A stretch of DNA of 64,000 nucleotides, taken from contig NZ_JAKOOW010000032.1 in assembly GCF_022288825.1 (NCBI RefSeq), forward strand, positions 489-64,488, in the 5' to 3' direction. Under the pieces are notes generated by a model, which worked only from the letters and a program-made list of their open reading frames with translations, did no database searches and was not told the DNA's origin. This document shows, in pieces, positions 1 to 8,892 of this stretch; position 1 is the stretch's first letter; each line of letters begins with the position of its first letter. The position numbers and the translations under genes are program-made. The DNA comes from Kingella pumchi. GTDB lineage: Bacteria; Pseudomonadota; Gammaproteobacteria; Burkholderiales; Neisseriaceae.

Positions 1-62
1 TACCTGCCTAATCTGCTTCCTGTTTCAGGCTGCCGGTGATATTCGCAGCAGCCTGAAATACA

Positions 63-108
63 AAAAGCAGCCTGAAAGCCAAACAAACGGTTTTCAGGCT
101 GCTTTTTT
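63..108 (-). terminator. DUS-hairpin terminator of dnaE
   Basis: Two inverted copies of the core GCAGCCTGAAA (63-77 and 91-107) form a long stem with a short loop. On the minus strand the hairpin is followed by a run of T, directly after the dnaE stop codon. The flanking A and T runs make it potentially bidirectional. Confidence 0.75.
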
Positions 109-118
109 CAGGCTGCCG

Positions 119-3100
119 TTAGCGGTCGATCTGCACGGCGCGGTTGCCGAGCAGGGTTTCCAGGGCGGCGAGCAGTTCGGGGTTGGGGGCGGTGCGCCAT
201 TGGGCGGCGGGCATCAGGCTGCCGGCGGCGTGGCGGTTGCGGTAGTTCAGGCGCACGGGGATGCGGCGTTCGGCGGCGGGGTCGGTGTGCGGGCGCAGCA
301 GTTCGGCCAGGGCGGCGATGTCGTGGTGCGGCTCCAGATGCAGGGTCAGGGCGGCGGCATAGTGGCAGCGCGCCTGGTTGAGCGTGAGTACGCTGTTGGC
401 GTGGATGCGCAAGCCGCCTTCGCTGCTGAAGGTGTCGGCGGAGATGCGGCAGTCGCACACCAGTATCTGGTCGCTTTTGAGTGTTTCGCGCGGCAGCTCG
501 TCGAGCAGTTCGCCGGCAACGGTTACTTCGGCTTTGCCGCTGTCGTCTTCGAGCTGGATAAAGACGACGCGGCCGCGCTTGCCCATGATGCTGCGGATGC
601 CGGTGGCAAAGCCGGCCACGCGCACGCTGCCTTCTTGCGGGCGCAGTTGGGCGAGCGGGGTTTTGGCCAGTTCGCGCACTTCGCCGGCGTAGGGCGAGAA
701 GGGGTGGCCGGAAAGGTAAAAGCCGACGGCCTGCTTTTCTTCGGCCAGCTGTTCGGCTTCGCTCCACGGGGCGTGGGGAACGAACGTGAGCGCTTCGATG
801 GCGTCTTCGACCATATCGAACAGCCCGCCCTGGTTGGCGTTGTCGGCTTTTTGTTCGGCATGGTTCATGGCCAGTTCGACGTTGGCCAACAGCATGGCGC
901 GGTTGGGCTCGATGCTGTCGAAGGCGCCGCCGCGGATCAGGGCTTCGATGGTGCGGCGGTTGACGTGCTGCTTGCCGACGCGCTCGCAAAAGTCGAACAG
1001 GTCTTTGAATTTTCCGCCGGCCTTGCGGGCGGCAACGATGTCGGCAACAGCGGCTTCGCCGGTGCCTTTGATGGCGCCGAGCGCGTAGCGGATGTGTTTT
1101 TGGCCGTCGGGTACGAAACGGTAGTCGGATTCGTTGATGTCGGGCGGCAGGAAGGTGATGCCGTTCAGGCTGCTTTGGGCGTCGTCGAAAAAGACTTTGA
1201 GCTGGTCGGTGTTGTCCAGTTCGCTGGACATGGTGGCGGCGATGAATTCGGCGGGATAGTGGGCTTTGAGCCAGGCGGTCTGATAGGAAATCAGGGCATA
1301 GGCGGCGGCGTGGGATTTGTTGAAGCCGTAGCCGGCGAATTTTTCCATATAGTCGAAGATTTCGTCGGCTTTGGCGCGGGAGATGCCTTGTTTGGCGGCG
1401 CCTTCGGCGAAGATTTCGCGGTGCTTGACCATCTCTTCGGGCTTTTTCTTGCCCATCGCGCGGCGCAGCAGGTCGGCGCCGCCGAGCGAGTAGCCGCCGA
1501 TAATCTGCGCGGCCTGCATCACCTGCTCCTGGTAAACCATAATGCCGTAAGTCGGCTCCAAAACCGGCTCCAGCAGCGGGTGGATATAGGCGAATTTCTC
1601 GCCTTTCATGCGGGCGACGAAATCGGGGATGTTGTCCATCGGCCCCGGGCGGTAGAGCGACACAAAGGCGATCAGTTCTTCAAACTTGGTGGTGTGGGCA
1701 GTTTTCAGCATCCGCTTCATGCCGCTGGATTCAAACTGGAAAACGGCGGTGGTGTTGGCGTCGCGGAAAATCTGGTAGGCCGCCTGATCGTCGAGCGGGA
1801 TGGCGGCCACATCGACGGCATCGCCGGTGGTGGCGCGGATATTGTCCTGCGCCATTTCGATAATGGTCAGGTTGCGCAGGCCGAGAAAGTCGAATTTCAC
1901 CAGGCCGATGTCTTCGATGTCGCCCTTGTCGTACATCGATACCGGCGACGACGACGCATCGGCCTGATACACCGGACTGAAATCGGAAATCTTGCCCGGT
2001 GCGATCAATACGCCGCCGGCGTGCATACCCAGGCCGCGCGTCAAGTCTTCCAGCTTTTGCGCCAGCACCATCAGCTCGTCCGCTTCCTCGGCTTCGATCA
2101 GCTCGCGGATCTGCGGTTCGGCTTCCATCGCTTTTTCCAGGCTCAGCGGCTTGTTGGCTTCCAACGGAATCAGCTTGGACAATCTGTCGCACAGCGAAAA
2201 GGGCAGATCGAGCACGCGGCCGACGTCGCGGATCACGGCCTTGGACGACAGCGTGCCGAAGGTAACAATCTGGCTCACCGCCTGGGCGCCGTATTTTTCG
2301 CGCACATATTCGATTACGCGGCCGCGGTTGGACTGGCAGAAGTCGATATCGAAGTCGGGCATCGACACCCGCTCGGGATTGAGAAAGCGCTCGAACAGCA
2401 GCGCGTATTTCAACGGGTCGAGATCGGTGATTTTCAGCGAATAGGCCACCAGCGAGCCGGCACCCGAGCCGCGTCCCGGGCCGACAGGGCAGCCGTTTTG
2501 CTTCGCCCAGTTGATAAAATCCTGCACGATCAGGAAGTAGCCCGGAAACTGCATCTGGATGATGATGCCCAGTTCAAAATCCAGCCGCGCCTGATATTCC
2601 GGCATTTTCGCCGCGCGCTCGGACTCGTCGGGATACAGCTGCGCCATGCGCTCCTGCAGGCCTTCGTTGGAGAGTTTGGTCAGGTAGTCGTCCAAACTCA
2701 TGCCCTCGGGCGTGGGAAACAGCGGCAGGAAGTTTTTGCCCAAAGTGAGCGTGAGATTGCAGCGCTTGGCGATTTCCAGCGTGTTGGCCAGCGCCTCGGG
2801 CACGTCGGCAAAGCGTTCGGCCACTTCCTGCGGCGTGGCGAAATACTGGCTGCGCGCGAATTCCTGCGGCCGTTTTTTGTCGGCCAGCGTCCAGCCACCG
2901 GCAATGCACACTCGCGCTTCGTGGGCGGTGAAGTCTTCGCGCGCCATAAACTGTGCCGGATGGGTCGCCACCACCGGCAAATCCATTTCCTGCGCCAGTT
3001 TCAGGCTGCCTGAAACCGCCGTTTCCCATTCCGGCTTTTCCGGCAGGCGCTGCAATTCCAGATAAAAGGCATCGGGAAACAGCGTGGCATAACGGCGGGC

Positions 3101-3565
3101 GGCGGCGGCGGCTTTTTCAGGCTGCCCCAGCATCAGCTGCGCGCCCACTTCGCCCAGATGTGCGCCGGACAGGCACAGCAGCCCGCTGTTGTCGCCCGCT
3201 TCCAGCCACTCGGGCTGCAAACAAGCCGGCTCGCTGCGGGCGGCATCGGTGTAGGCGGCGGTTAAAAGTTCGCTCAGGCGCACATAGCCGGCGTGGTTGC
3301 GGATCAGCAAAAGCGCACGGTAGGGCGCTTCGGGGCGGTCGGGATTGGCGATGCGCACGTCGGCGCCCATCAGCGGCTTGATGCCCGCGCCCATGCAGGT
3401 TTTGTAGAACTTCACCAGCCCGAACACATTCATCAGGTCGGTCAGCCCCAGCGCCGGACTGCCGTCGGCGGCGGCGCGTTTGACCAGGTCTTTGATGCGG
3501 ATAATGCCGTCGGTAATCGAAAATTCGGAATGGGCGCGCAGGGGGATGTAGCGGGGAGAGGACAT
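119..3565 (-). CDS. dnaE: DNA polymerase III subunit alpha
   Basis: Replicative polymerase, the catalytic alpha subunit of the DNA polymerase III core; it acts in the cytoplasm at the replication fork. The 1148-residue product matches the usual length (about 1160). The N-terminal PHP domain begins with YIPLRAHSEFSITDG. The palm carries GPGRGSGAGSLVAYSL and the catalytic PDFDIDF motif near residue 405. A helix-hairpin-helix region (YGFNKSHAAAYA) and a C-terminal OB fold follow. The ATG at 3565 was chosen. A longer frame from a TTG at 3586 only adds MFFRLPA, which is translated uptake sequence, and the family starts near 'PRYIPLR'. No Shine-Dalgarno is visible because the DUS occupies that position. 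Several DUS copies lie in frame inside the gene (SGSLK, GQPEK). Confidence 0.97.
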   Translation of the reverse strand: MSSPRYIPLRAHSEFSITDGIIRIKDLVKRAAADGSPALGLTDLMNVFGLVKFYKTCMGAGIKPLMGADVRIANPDRPEAPYRALLLIRNHAGYVRLSELLTAAYTDAARSEPACLQPEWLEAGDNSGLLCLSGAHLGEVGAQLMLGQPEKAAAAARRYATLFPDAFYLELQRLPEKPEWETAVSGSLKLAQEMDLPVVATHPAQFMAREDFTAHEARVCIAGGWTLADKKRPQEFARSQYFATPQEVAERFADVPEALANTLEIAKRCNLTLTLGKNFLPLFPTPEGMSLDDYLTKLSNEGLQERMAQLYPDESERAAKMPEYQARLDFELGIIIQMQFPGYFLIVQDFINWAKQNGCPVGPGRGSGAGSLVAYSLKITDLDPLKYALLFERFLNPERVSMPDFDIDFCQSNRGRVIEYVREKYGAQAVSQIVTFGTLSSKAVIRDVGRVLDLPFSLCDRLSKLIPLEANKPLSLEKAMEAEPQIRELIEAEEADELMVLAQKLEDLTRGLGMHAGGVLIAPGKISDFSPVYQADASSSPVSMYDKGDIEDIGLVKFDFLGLRNLTIIEMAQDNIRATTGDAVDVAAIPLDDQAAYQIFRDANTTAVFQFESSGMKRMLKTAHTTKFEELIAFVSLYRPGPMDNIPDFVARMKGEKFAYIHPLLEPVLEPTYGIMVYQEQVMQAAQIIGGYSLGGADLLRRAMGKKKPEEMVKHREIFAEGAAKQGISRAKADEIFDYMEKFAGYGFNKSHAAAYALISYQTAWLKAHYPAEFIAATMSSELDNTDQLKVFFDDAQSSLNGITFLPPDINESDYRFVPDGQKHIRYALGAIKGTGEAAVADIVAARKAGGKFKDLFDFCERVGKQHVNRRTIEALIRGGAFDSIEPNRAMLLANVELAMNHAEQKADNANQGGLFDMVEDAIEALTFVPHAPWSEAEQLAEEKQAVGFYLSGHPFSPYAGEVRELAKTPLAQLRPQEGSVRVAGFATGIRSIMGKRGRVVFIQLEDDSGKAEVTVAGELLDELPRETLKSDQILVCDCRISADTFSSEGGLRIHANSVLTLNQARCHYAAALTLHLEPHHDIAALAELLRPHTDPAAERRIPVRLNYRNRHAAGSLMPAAQWRTAPNPELLAALETLLGNRAVQIDR

Positions 3566-3567
3566 GG

Positions 3568-3861
3568 CAGGCAGCCTGAAAAACAAAGGCGGGATTCTAA
3601 CACAGCCCCGCCGCCGCCCCGCCTTTCAGGCTGCCTTTGCCCCGCGTGCCGGCAGCCTGAAAAACAGCGGCTTAGGCCGGATGCAGGCAGCCTGAAAGCC
3701 GAGCCGCCGCCTGCCGGCGCAAAACGGGGGCATTGCGGTTTTCAGGCTGCCGCGGAGAACGGCACAGCCGGCACGCTTCACAGCAAAAAGCAGCCTGAAA
3801 GCACGATTGCGGCTTTCAGGCTGCTTTGGGGATGCGGCAGGCTGCTGCTTTCAGGCTGCCG
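3568..3861. repeat. DUS-dense intergenic gap
   Basis: The roughly 295 bases between dnaE and the next gene hold no credible gene. They are largely copies of GGCAGCCTGAAA or its complement (near 3570, 3625, 3651, 3683, 3740, 3791, 3813 and 3850) in both orientations. One pair forms the terminator listed separately. Confidence 0.8.
3784..3828 (-). terminator. DUS-hairpin terminator
   Basis: Inverted DUS copies at 3787-3802 and 3812-3827 give a 16-bp stem with a 9-base loop. The minus-strand transcript then runs into TTTTTG. It lies just after the stop of the endonuclease/exonuclease/phosphatase gene. Confidence 0.7.
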
Positions 3862-4599
3862 TTAAATATCGCCACCGGCTGCGGTTTCCACCAGTACCGC
3901 CACCGGCAGATGGTCGGAAGCGACAAATAATTGCGGCAGGCCGTGGCCGTTCAGGCTGCCCTTGAGAAAGATATGGTCGAGCGCCTGCGTTGGCCGCCAG
4001 CTGGGATAGGTGGGCAAACAGCCTTTGATGTGGCGGTAGCCGTGGGCGGTGAGCACCGAAAGCTGGCGCGCCTGCGGCGGGCAGTTGAAGTCGCCCAGCA
4101 GGCACACGCGGCGGTAGGGCGACAGGGCTTGGCGGATGTGGCGCAGCTGGCGGTATTGGTCGAGCCGGCCGAGGCTGAGATGGACGTTGGCAACTACGAT
4201 TTCATCGTCGCCCCGGCCGATGGCGGCGGCGAGCATGCCGCGGCCGGGAATGCGCGAGGGCAGCGGCGCGTTGCACACTTCGCGCAGCGGCAGTTTCGAC
4301 AAAATCAGATTGCCGTGCAGCGACAGCTTGCCGACGGCGCGGTTGGTCTGGGCAACATAATGGCTGAACGGCGTGGCATCGAGCAGCTGGCGCACCTGGC
4401 TTTTGAAGCCGTTGCGCAGGCCGCCGAGATCGATTTCCTGCAGGCAGACCACGTCAAACGCGCTGATATAGGCGGCAATGCGCGAAAGCGTGCGCTCTTT
4501 GGCGGCGCCGGGCAGCACTTGGCGGTGCAGGCGGGTGAGATAGCTGAGATAGCTGTCGGCGGCGATGGCAGCCTGAATGTTGTAGCTGAGAATACGCAT
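3862..4599 (-). CDS. endonuclease/exonuclease/phosphatase family protein
   Basis: A 245-residue metal-dependent phosphoesterase of the EEP superfamily (DNase I / exonuclease III fold). The diagnostic blocks are present in order: LSYNIQ at the start, CLQEID with the metal-binding Glu, NVHLS, LLGDFNCPP (the GDFN block), LDHIF and the terminal SDHLPV with the catalytic Asp-His. There is no signal peptide, so it is probably cytoplasmic. The substrate (DNA, RNA or phospholipid) cannot be told from sequence. The ATG at 4599 (MRILSYN) is chosen because the fold begins right there; the upstream residues are not conserved-looking. The last codons lie next to a DUS copy. It is followed and preceded by DUS hairpins, so it is probably monocistronic. 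Confidence 0.85.
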   Translation of the reverse strand: MRILSYNIQAAIAADSYLSYLTRLHRQVLPGAAKERTLSRIAAYISAFDVVCLQEIDLGGLRNGFKSQVRQLLDATPFSHYVAQTNRAVGKLSLHGNLILSKLPLREVCNAPLPSRIPGRGMLAAAIGRGDDEIVVANVHLSLGRLDQYRQLRHIRQALSPYRRVCLLGDFNCPPQARQLSVLTAHGYRHIKGCLPTYPSWRPTQALDHIFLKGSLNGHGLPQLFVASDHLPVAVLVETAAGGDI

Positions 4600-4707
4600 G
4601 GCGGGCAGTCGGGCAAAAAAGGACGGCGGCAACGATACCGATACGGTCAGCACGCAGGGTACCAAATAATAGGGCGCCGCACATACCGTTTTGCCGGCGC
4701 GGCAGGC

Positions 4708-4752
4708 AAAAAGCAGCCTGAAAACGGATGATCCCGCTTTCAGGCTACTTTA
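4708..4752 (-). terminator. DUS-hairpin terminator
   Basis: The stem is formed by 4711-4723 and 4738-4750. The right copy is a variant with TAC in place of TGC, so one pair is a wobble. On the minus strand it ends in TTTTTG and serves the binding-protein gene that ends at 4779. Confidence 0.65.
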
Positions 4753-4778
4753 TCAGGCAAAACCGGCTTTCAGGCTGC

Positions 4779-5609
4779 CTATTTCACGCTGACGTCTTCA
4801 CCGAAAAACTGCTCGCCGAGTTTCTTCAGCGTGCCGTCCTGCTGCAGCTCTTTCATCGCCGCGTTGATTTTCGCCAGCGCTTCGTCGTTGCCCTTGTTGA
4901 TTACCAGGCCGGCGCCAAGCTTCTCTTCAGACGGCGTGCGCCATACCGATTTCAGGCCGGAATTTGGGGTTTTCTTCAGGTAGTCCAAGAGCGAGAGTTC
5001 GTCGTTCAGCGTAATCTCCGCGCGCTTTTGCTGCACGATCAGCAGCCCCTGCGCCATGGTGTCGGTGTGGACGATATCGGCGCCCATTTTCTGCGCGACT
5101 TCGTCGTAGTTGGACGAGAGCATCACCGCGGTTTTCACGCCCTTGATGTCTTCGAGCTTGGCAATCGGCGCGTGGTCGGTGCGGGCGACAATCATCTTGC
5201 CGCTCCAGCTGTAGGGCTCGGCCTTGTCAAACGTCGCCTGGCGCTCGGGCGTGGTCAGCGCCACCTGGTTGGCCACCAGATCGAAGCGCCCCGCTTTCAG
5301 GCCGGCCATCATCGCATCCCACGGCGTTTCCTTAAATTCGACCTGCACCCCCAACTTGGCGGCAACCGCGCGGGTAACTTCGACATCGTAACCGGTGAGC
5401 TTGCCGTCCTGGTCGTGGTAGGTAAAGGGCGCGTAAGTGCCCATGGTGCCGACCAGCAGGGTTTCTTTATTGTTGATTTTGTTTATCAGGCTACCGGCCG
5501 CGGCTTCAGGCTGCGGGGCACTGCTCTGGGCGGGGGCGCCGCCCTCCTGGCTGCAGGCGGCAAGGCTCAGCGCCAGCGCGGCGCCAAACAGGACTTTTTT
5601 CAGCATCAT
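4779..5609 (-). CDS. polar amino-acid ABC transporter substrate-binding lipoprotein
   Basis: A periplasmic solute-binding protein of the family 3 (cystine/polar amino acid) type, 276 residues. MMLKKVLFGAALALSLAAC is a clean lipoprotein signal with a LAAC lipobox, so it is predicted to be membrane anchored. The mature part shows the family's opening LLVGTMGTYAPFTYHD...LTGYDVEV, the middle block WDAMMAGLKAGRFDLVANQV and the T-x-x-R block (TTPERQATFD). The start at 5609 has AAGGAGAG just upstream; the adjacent ATG at 5606 is also possible. No permease or ATPase gene lies next to it, so it is an orphan that must work with components encoded elsewhere. The TAG stop overlaps a DUS. The cystine or cysteine ligand is inference. 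Confidence 0.9.
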   Translation of the reverse strand: MMLKKVLFGAALALSLAACSQEGGAPAQSSAPQPEAAAGSLINKINNKETLLVGTMGTYAPFTYHDQDGKLTGYDVEVTRAVAAKLGVQVEFKETPWDAMMAGLKAGRFDLVANQVALTTPERQATFDKAEPYSWSGKMIVARTDHAPIAKLEDIKGVKTAVMLSSNYDEVAQKMGADIVHTDTMAQGLLIVQQKRAEITLNDELSLLDYLKKTPNSGLKSVWRTPSEEKLGAGLVINKGNDEALAKINAAMKELQQDGTLKKLGEQFFGEDVSVK

Positions 5610-5760
5610 GCTCTCCTTCACGGTAAAAGGACGGGATTGTATAGGCCGGCGCCCGCCAAACATAGAACTTTCGGCGCTATGCTTCAGAACGCGGCCTGTT
5701 TTTTTCAGCAAGCGTTGGGTCAAGACCCAACCTGCCTTACTAGAAAGCAGCCTGAAAAAC

Positions 5761-5807
5761 AAAGGCAGCCTGAAAACCGTTTTTGCGGGCTTTCAGGCTG
5801 CTTTTTA
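5761..5807 (-). terminator. DUS-hairpin terminator of the opp operon
   Basis: Inverted DUS copies at about 5761-5776 and 5789-5804 lie downstream of the oppF stop on the minus strand. The loop is T/A rich. Confidence 0.65.
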
Positions 5808-5818
5808 CCATCCGTACT

Positions 5819-6823
5819 TTAGCGCTGGGCAATCTCGGGGACGCGGTTTTTCAGGCAGGCGGCTTGGTGGATGTCGTTGCCGACCATGGCCGGCTTGCTT
5901 TCGGCGCATTCGCTGTCGGCAATCGGGCAGCGGGTGCGGAAGACGCAGCCTGAAGGGGGATTAATGGGGCTGGGCAGATCGCCGGGCAAAAGCTGGATGA
6001 CTTTGCTGCGCTCGGCATCGGGGTCGGGCAGCGGCACAGCGGACATCAGCGCCTGGGTGTAGGGGTGGGTGGGGTGGTCGTACACCGCGCTGTCGGTGCC
6101 AAGCTCGATGGCGTTGCCCAGATACATCACCAGCACGCGGTCGGAAATGTGTTTGACCACGGAAAGGTCGTGGGCGATGAAAATCAGCGCCAGCCCCATT
6201 TCTTTTTGCACCTGCTTGAGCAGGTTGACCACCTGCGCCTGAATGGAAACGTCGAGCGCAGACACCGGCTCGTCACAGATAATCAGCTTGGGCTGCAGGA
6301 TCAGGGCGCGGGCGATGCCGATGCGCTGGCACTGGCCGCCGGAAAATTCGTGGGGGTAGCGGTTAATCTGGCTGCGCAGCAGGCCGACTTTTTCCATCAT
6401 GGTGTACACGCGCTGCTGGACTTCTTCATCGCTGAGATTGGGATAGTAGGTGCGCAGCGGCTCGGCGATGATGCGGCCGACACTCATGCGGGGATTGAGC
6501 GATGCCAGCGGGTCTTGGAAGATCATCTGGATGTCTTTGCGCTTGAGCCGCATGGCTTTGGGCGACAGGCCGACCAGCTCTTCGCCGTCAAACAAAATGC
6601 TGCCGGAGCGGGCTTTGACCAGGCCGATAATGGTGCGGGCAAGGGTGGATTTGCCGCAGCCCGATTCGCCGACCACGCCGAGGGTTTCGCCGGCTTTGAG
6701 ATCGAAAGATACGCCGTTGACGGCTTTGAGGGTGGCGGGTTTTTGCCAGAACATCGCGCCGTCGCGCTTGATGTTGAAGTGGGTTTGCACGTCGCGTACT
6801 TGCAATAGGGGCTGGCTGCTCAT
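5819..6823 (-). CDS. oppF: oligopeptide ABC transporter ATP-binding protein OppF
   Basis: Second ATPase of the oligopeptide importer, 334 residues, cytoplasmic on the inner membrane. Walker A is GESGCGKST, the signature is FSGGQCQR and Walker B is LIICDEPVSALD. The C-terminal oligopeptide/dipeptide ATPase extension is visible as GDLPSPINPPSGCVFRTRCPIA, whose cysteines are expected to hold an Fe-S cluster or structural site in this family. The start at 6823 overlaps the oppD stop by 4 bases (ATGA), so translation is likely coupled. It is the last gene of oppABCDF. Confidence 0.95.
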   Translation of the reverse strand: MSSQPLLQVRDVQTHFNIKRDGAMFWQKPATLKAVNGVSFDLKAGETLGVVGESGCGKSTLARTIIGLVKARSGSILFDGEELVGLSPKAMRLKRKDIQMIFQDPLASLNPRMSVGRIIAEPLRTYYPNLSDEEVQQRVYTMMEKVGLLRSQINRYPHEFSGGQCQRIGIARALILQPKLIICDEPVSALDVSIQAQVVNLLKQVQKEMGLALIFIAHDLSVVKHISDRVLVMYLGNAIELGTDSAVYDHPTHPYTQALMSAVPLPDPDAERSKVIQLLPGDLPSPINPPSGCVFRTRCPIADSECAESKPAMVGNDIHQAACLKNRVPEIAQR

Positions 6824-7836
6824 CGTGCGGCTCCTTCCTGAACGGCTGCGGGTTCGATGGCGATGTTGTGGTGCGGGTGTTCCCAATGGCAGGCGCGCTG
6901 GCGGTCGTTGGGCAGGAATTTGAGTTCGGGCGGGGTGGTGCGGCAGATGTCCATCACATAGCTGCAGCGCTCTTGGAAGGGACAGCCCTGCGGCAGGCGC
7001 AGCAGGTTGGGCGGGTTGCCGGGGATGGTTTTGAGCTCGGCTTCGTTGCCGTCCAGCCGCGGCACGGCGCCGAGCAGGCCGATGGTGTAGGGATGGGTGG
7101 GGTGGTAGAAGATTTCGTGGGTGGGGCCGTAGGCCATGGTGCGGCCGGCGTACATCACCAGCACGCGGTCGCAGATGCCGGCCACCACGCCCAAATCGTG
7201 GGTAATCATAATGATGGTGGTGTTGAAGTCGCGTTTGAGCTCGTTTAACAGCGCCATAATCTGTGCCTGCACGGTTACGTCGAGCGCAGTGGTGGGTTCG
7301 TCGGCAATCAGCAGGCGCGGACGGCACAGCAGCGCCATCGCAATCATCACACGCTGGCGCATGCCGCCGGAAAATTCGTGCGGATACATGCCGATGCGTT
7401 TTTTCGCTTCGGGGATTTTGACCGCATCGAGCATTTTCAGCGACTCGGCCCAGGCGTCGGACTTGCTCATGCCTTTGTGCAGGCGCAGCACTTCGGCCAA
7501 CTGGTCGCCGACGCGCATATAGGGATTGAGCGAGGTCATCGGGTCTTGGAAAATCATGGCGATCTGTTCGGCGCGGATTTTGTTCAGCTCTTTGGCGGGC
7601 AGGCCGAGAATCTCGCGGCCGTCGTACTGCACCGAACCGGAGGTGATGCCGTTTTTCGCCAGCAGCCCCATGATGGCGAAGGCGGTTTGCGATTTGCCGG
7701 AACCGGATTCGCCGACGATACCGAGGGTTTCGCCCTGACGCAGCACGAAGTTGAGATTGTTGACGGCGGTAACCTGGCCGTCTTCGGTTTTGAACTGCAC
7801 GCGCAAATCGCGTACTTGCAGCAGTGGTGTGTCCAT
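6820..7836 (-). CDS. oppD: oligopeptide ABC transporter ATP-binding protein OppD
   Basis: First ATPase of the Opp importer, 338 residues. Walker A is GESGSGKSQ, the signature is FSGGMRQRV and Walker B is LLIADEPTTALD, with the switch histidine in MITHDLG. The C-terminal cysteine-containing block (LPQGCPFQERCSYVMDIC) is typical of peptide-importer ATPases. It lies 37 bases after oppC and overlaps oppF by 4 bases. OppD and OppF are expected to form a heterodimer that energises OppB and OppC. Confidence 0.95.
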   Translation of the reverse strand: MDTPLLQVRDLRVQFKTEDGQVTAVNNLNFVLRQGETLGIVGESGSGKSQTAFAIMGLLAKNGITSGSVQYDGREILGLPAKELNKIRAEQIAMIFQDPMTSLNPYMRVGDQLAEVLRLHKGMSKSDAWAESLKMLDAVKIPEAKKRIGMYPHEFSGGMRQRVMIAMALLCRPRLLIADEPTTALDVTVQAQIMALLNELKRDFNTTIIMITHDLGVVAGICDRVLVMYAGRTMAYGPTHEIFYHPTHPYTIGLLGAVPRLDGNEAELKTIPGNPPNLLRLPQGCPFQERCSYVMDICRTTPPELKFLPNDRQRACHWEHPHHNIAIEPAAVQEGAAR

Positions 7837-7873
7837 AGTTTTTTTCCGTTTGTTTCAGGCAGCCTGAAAATAC

Positions 7874-8779
7874 TCAGCGGTCTTTCGGGTCGAGGGCGTC
7901 GCGCAGGCCGTCGCCGATGAAGTTAAAGCAAAACAACGTGGTAACCAGAAAGGCGGAGGGCACCAGCAACAGCCACGGCGCTACCTGCATGGTCTGCGCG
8001 CCTTCCTGCAGCAGCGCGCCCCAACTGGTCATCGGCTCCTGCACGCCCAAGCCGAGGAAGCTGAGAAAGGATTCGAACATAATCATGCCGGGCACCAGCA
8101 GCGAGGCATACACCACTACCACGCCCAGCACGTTGGGCACGATGTGGCGCAGCACGATATTGACGTCGGACACGCCGCAAACGTGCGCCGCTTCGATAAA
8201 TTCCTTGCGCTTGAGGCCGAGGGTCTGGCCGCGGACGATACGGGCGATGTCCAGCCACGACACCATGCCGATGGCGACGAAAATCAGGATCAGGTTGCGG
8301 CCGAAGAAAGTAACCAGCAGGATCACGAAAAACATAAACGGGAAGGCACCGAGAATTTCCAGCCAGCGCATCATCAGGGTATCGACCTTGCCGCCCAGAT
8401 AGCCGGATACCGCGCCGTACACGGTGCCGACCACCACCGCCACCAGCGCGCCGGCCAGGCCGACCATCAGCGAAATGCGCCCGCCGATGGCCACACGCAC
8501 CAAAAGGTCGCGGCCGAGGGTGTCGGTGCCCAGATAGTGTTTGGTTTCTACTGACGGGGCAATCTGCATATTGCTCCAGTCGGGATCGGCGTAATTGAAG
8601 CCGGAAAACAGCGGTACGAAGATTACGAACAGGGTAATCAGCGCGACGATTAACACGCTGGCCAGCGCGGCCTTGTTGCGTTTGAAACGGCGCCAGGCGT
8701 CCTGCCACAGGCTGCGGCCTTTGATTTCGGCTTCCGCCGCCATCTGCTCAACGGCTTCGGTTTGTTTCTTGCTCAACAT
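7874..8779 (-). CDS. oppC: oligopeptide ABC transporter permease OppC
   Basis: Inner-membrane permease, 301 residues. The N-terminal cytoplasmic tail (KGRSLWQDAWRRFKRNKAAL) precedes the first membrane span, which is typical of OppC. The family block GTDTLGRDLLVRVAIGGRISL and the EAA-type coupling loop (EFIEAAHVCGVSDVNIVLRHIVPNVLG) are visible. It ends with the characteristic GDGLRDALDPKDR. It sits between oppB and oppD in the operon. Confidence 0.95.
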   Translation of the reverse strand: MLSKKQTEAVEQMAAEAEIKGRSLWQDAWRRFKRNKAALASVLIVALITLFVIFVPLFSGFNYADPDWSNMQIAPSVETKHYLGTDTLGRDLLVRVAIGGRISLMVGLAGALVAVVVGTVYGAVSGYLGGKVDTLMMRWLEILGAFPFMFFVILLVTFFGRNLILIFVAIGMVSWLDIARIVRGQTLGLKRKEFIEAAHVCGVSDVNIVLRHIVPNVLGVVVVYASLLVPGMIMFESFLSFLGLGVQEPMTSWGALLQEGAQTMQVAPWLLLVPSAFLVTTLFCFNFIGDGLRDALDPKDR

Positions 8780-8892
8780 AGCAAAATGGTTCCTTGATTG
8801 CGGTATGGGTATTTTTCAGGCTGCCTGCGGCGGCGCAGCGCTTTGGGACAGCATCGGGCTGGCGCAAAGGCTGCACGGCGGCGGGCAGGGAT

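Noticed and set aside
200..3013. A 937-codon open frame on the plus strand opposite dnaE
   Set aside because: It is antisense to a complete dnaE, its translation is low-complexity (Gly, Val, Phe, Gln rich) and it has no family features. Long antisense frames are expected in GC-rich genes.
3568..3861. Regularly repeated GGCAGCCTGAAA as a possible CRISPR array
   Set aside because: Repeats are only 10-13 bases, occur in both orientations, have irregular spacing and are found throughout the window; they are DNA uptake sequences.
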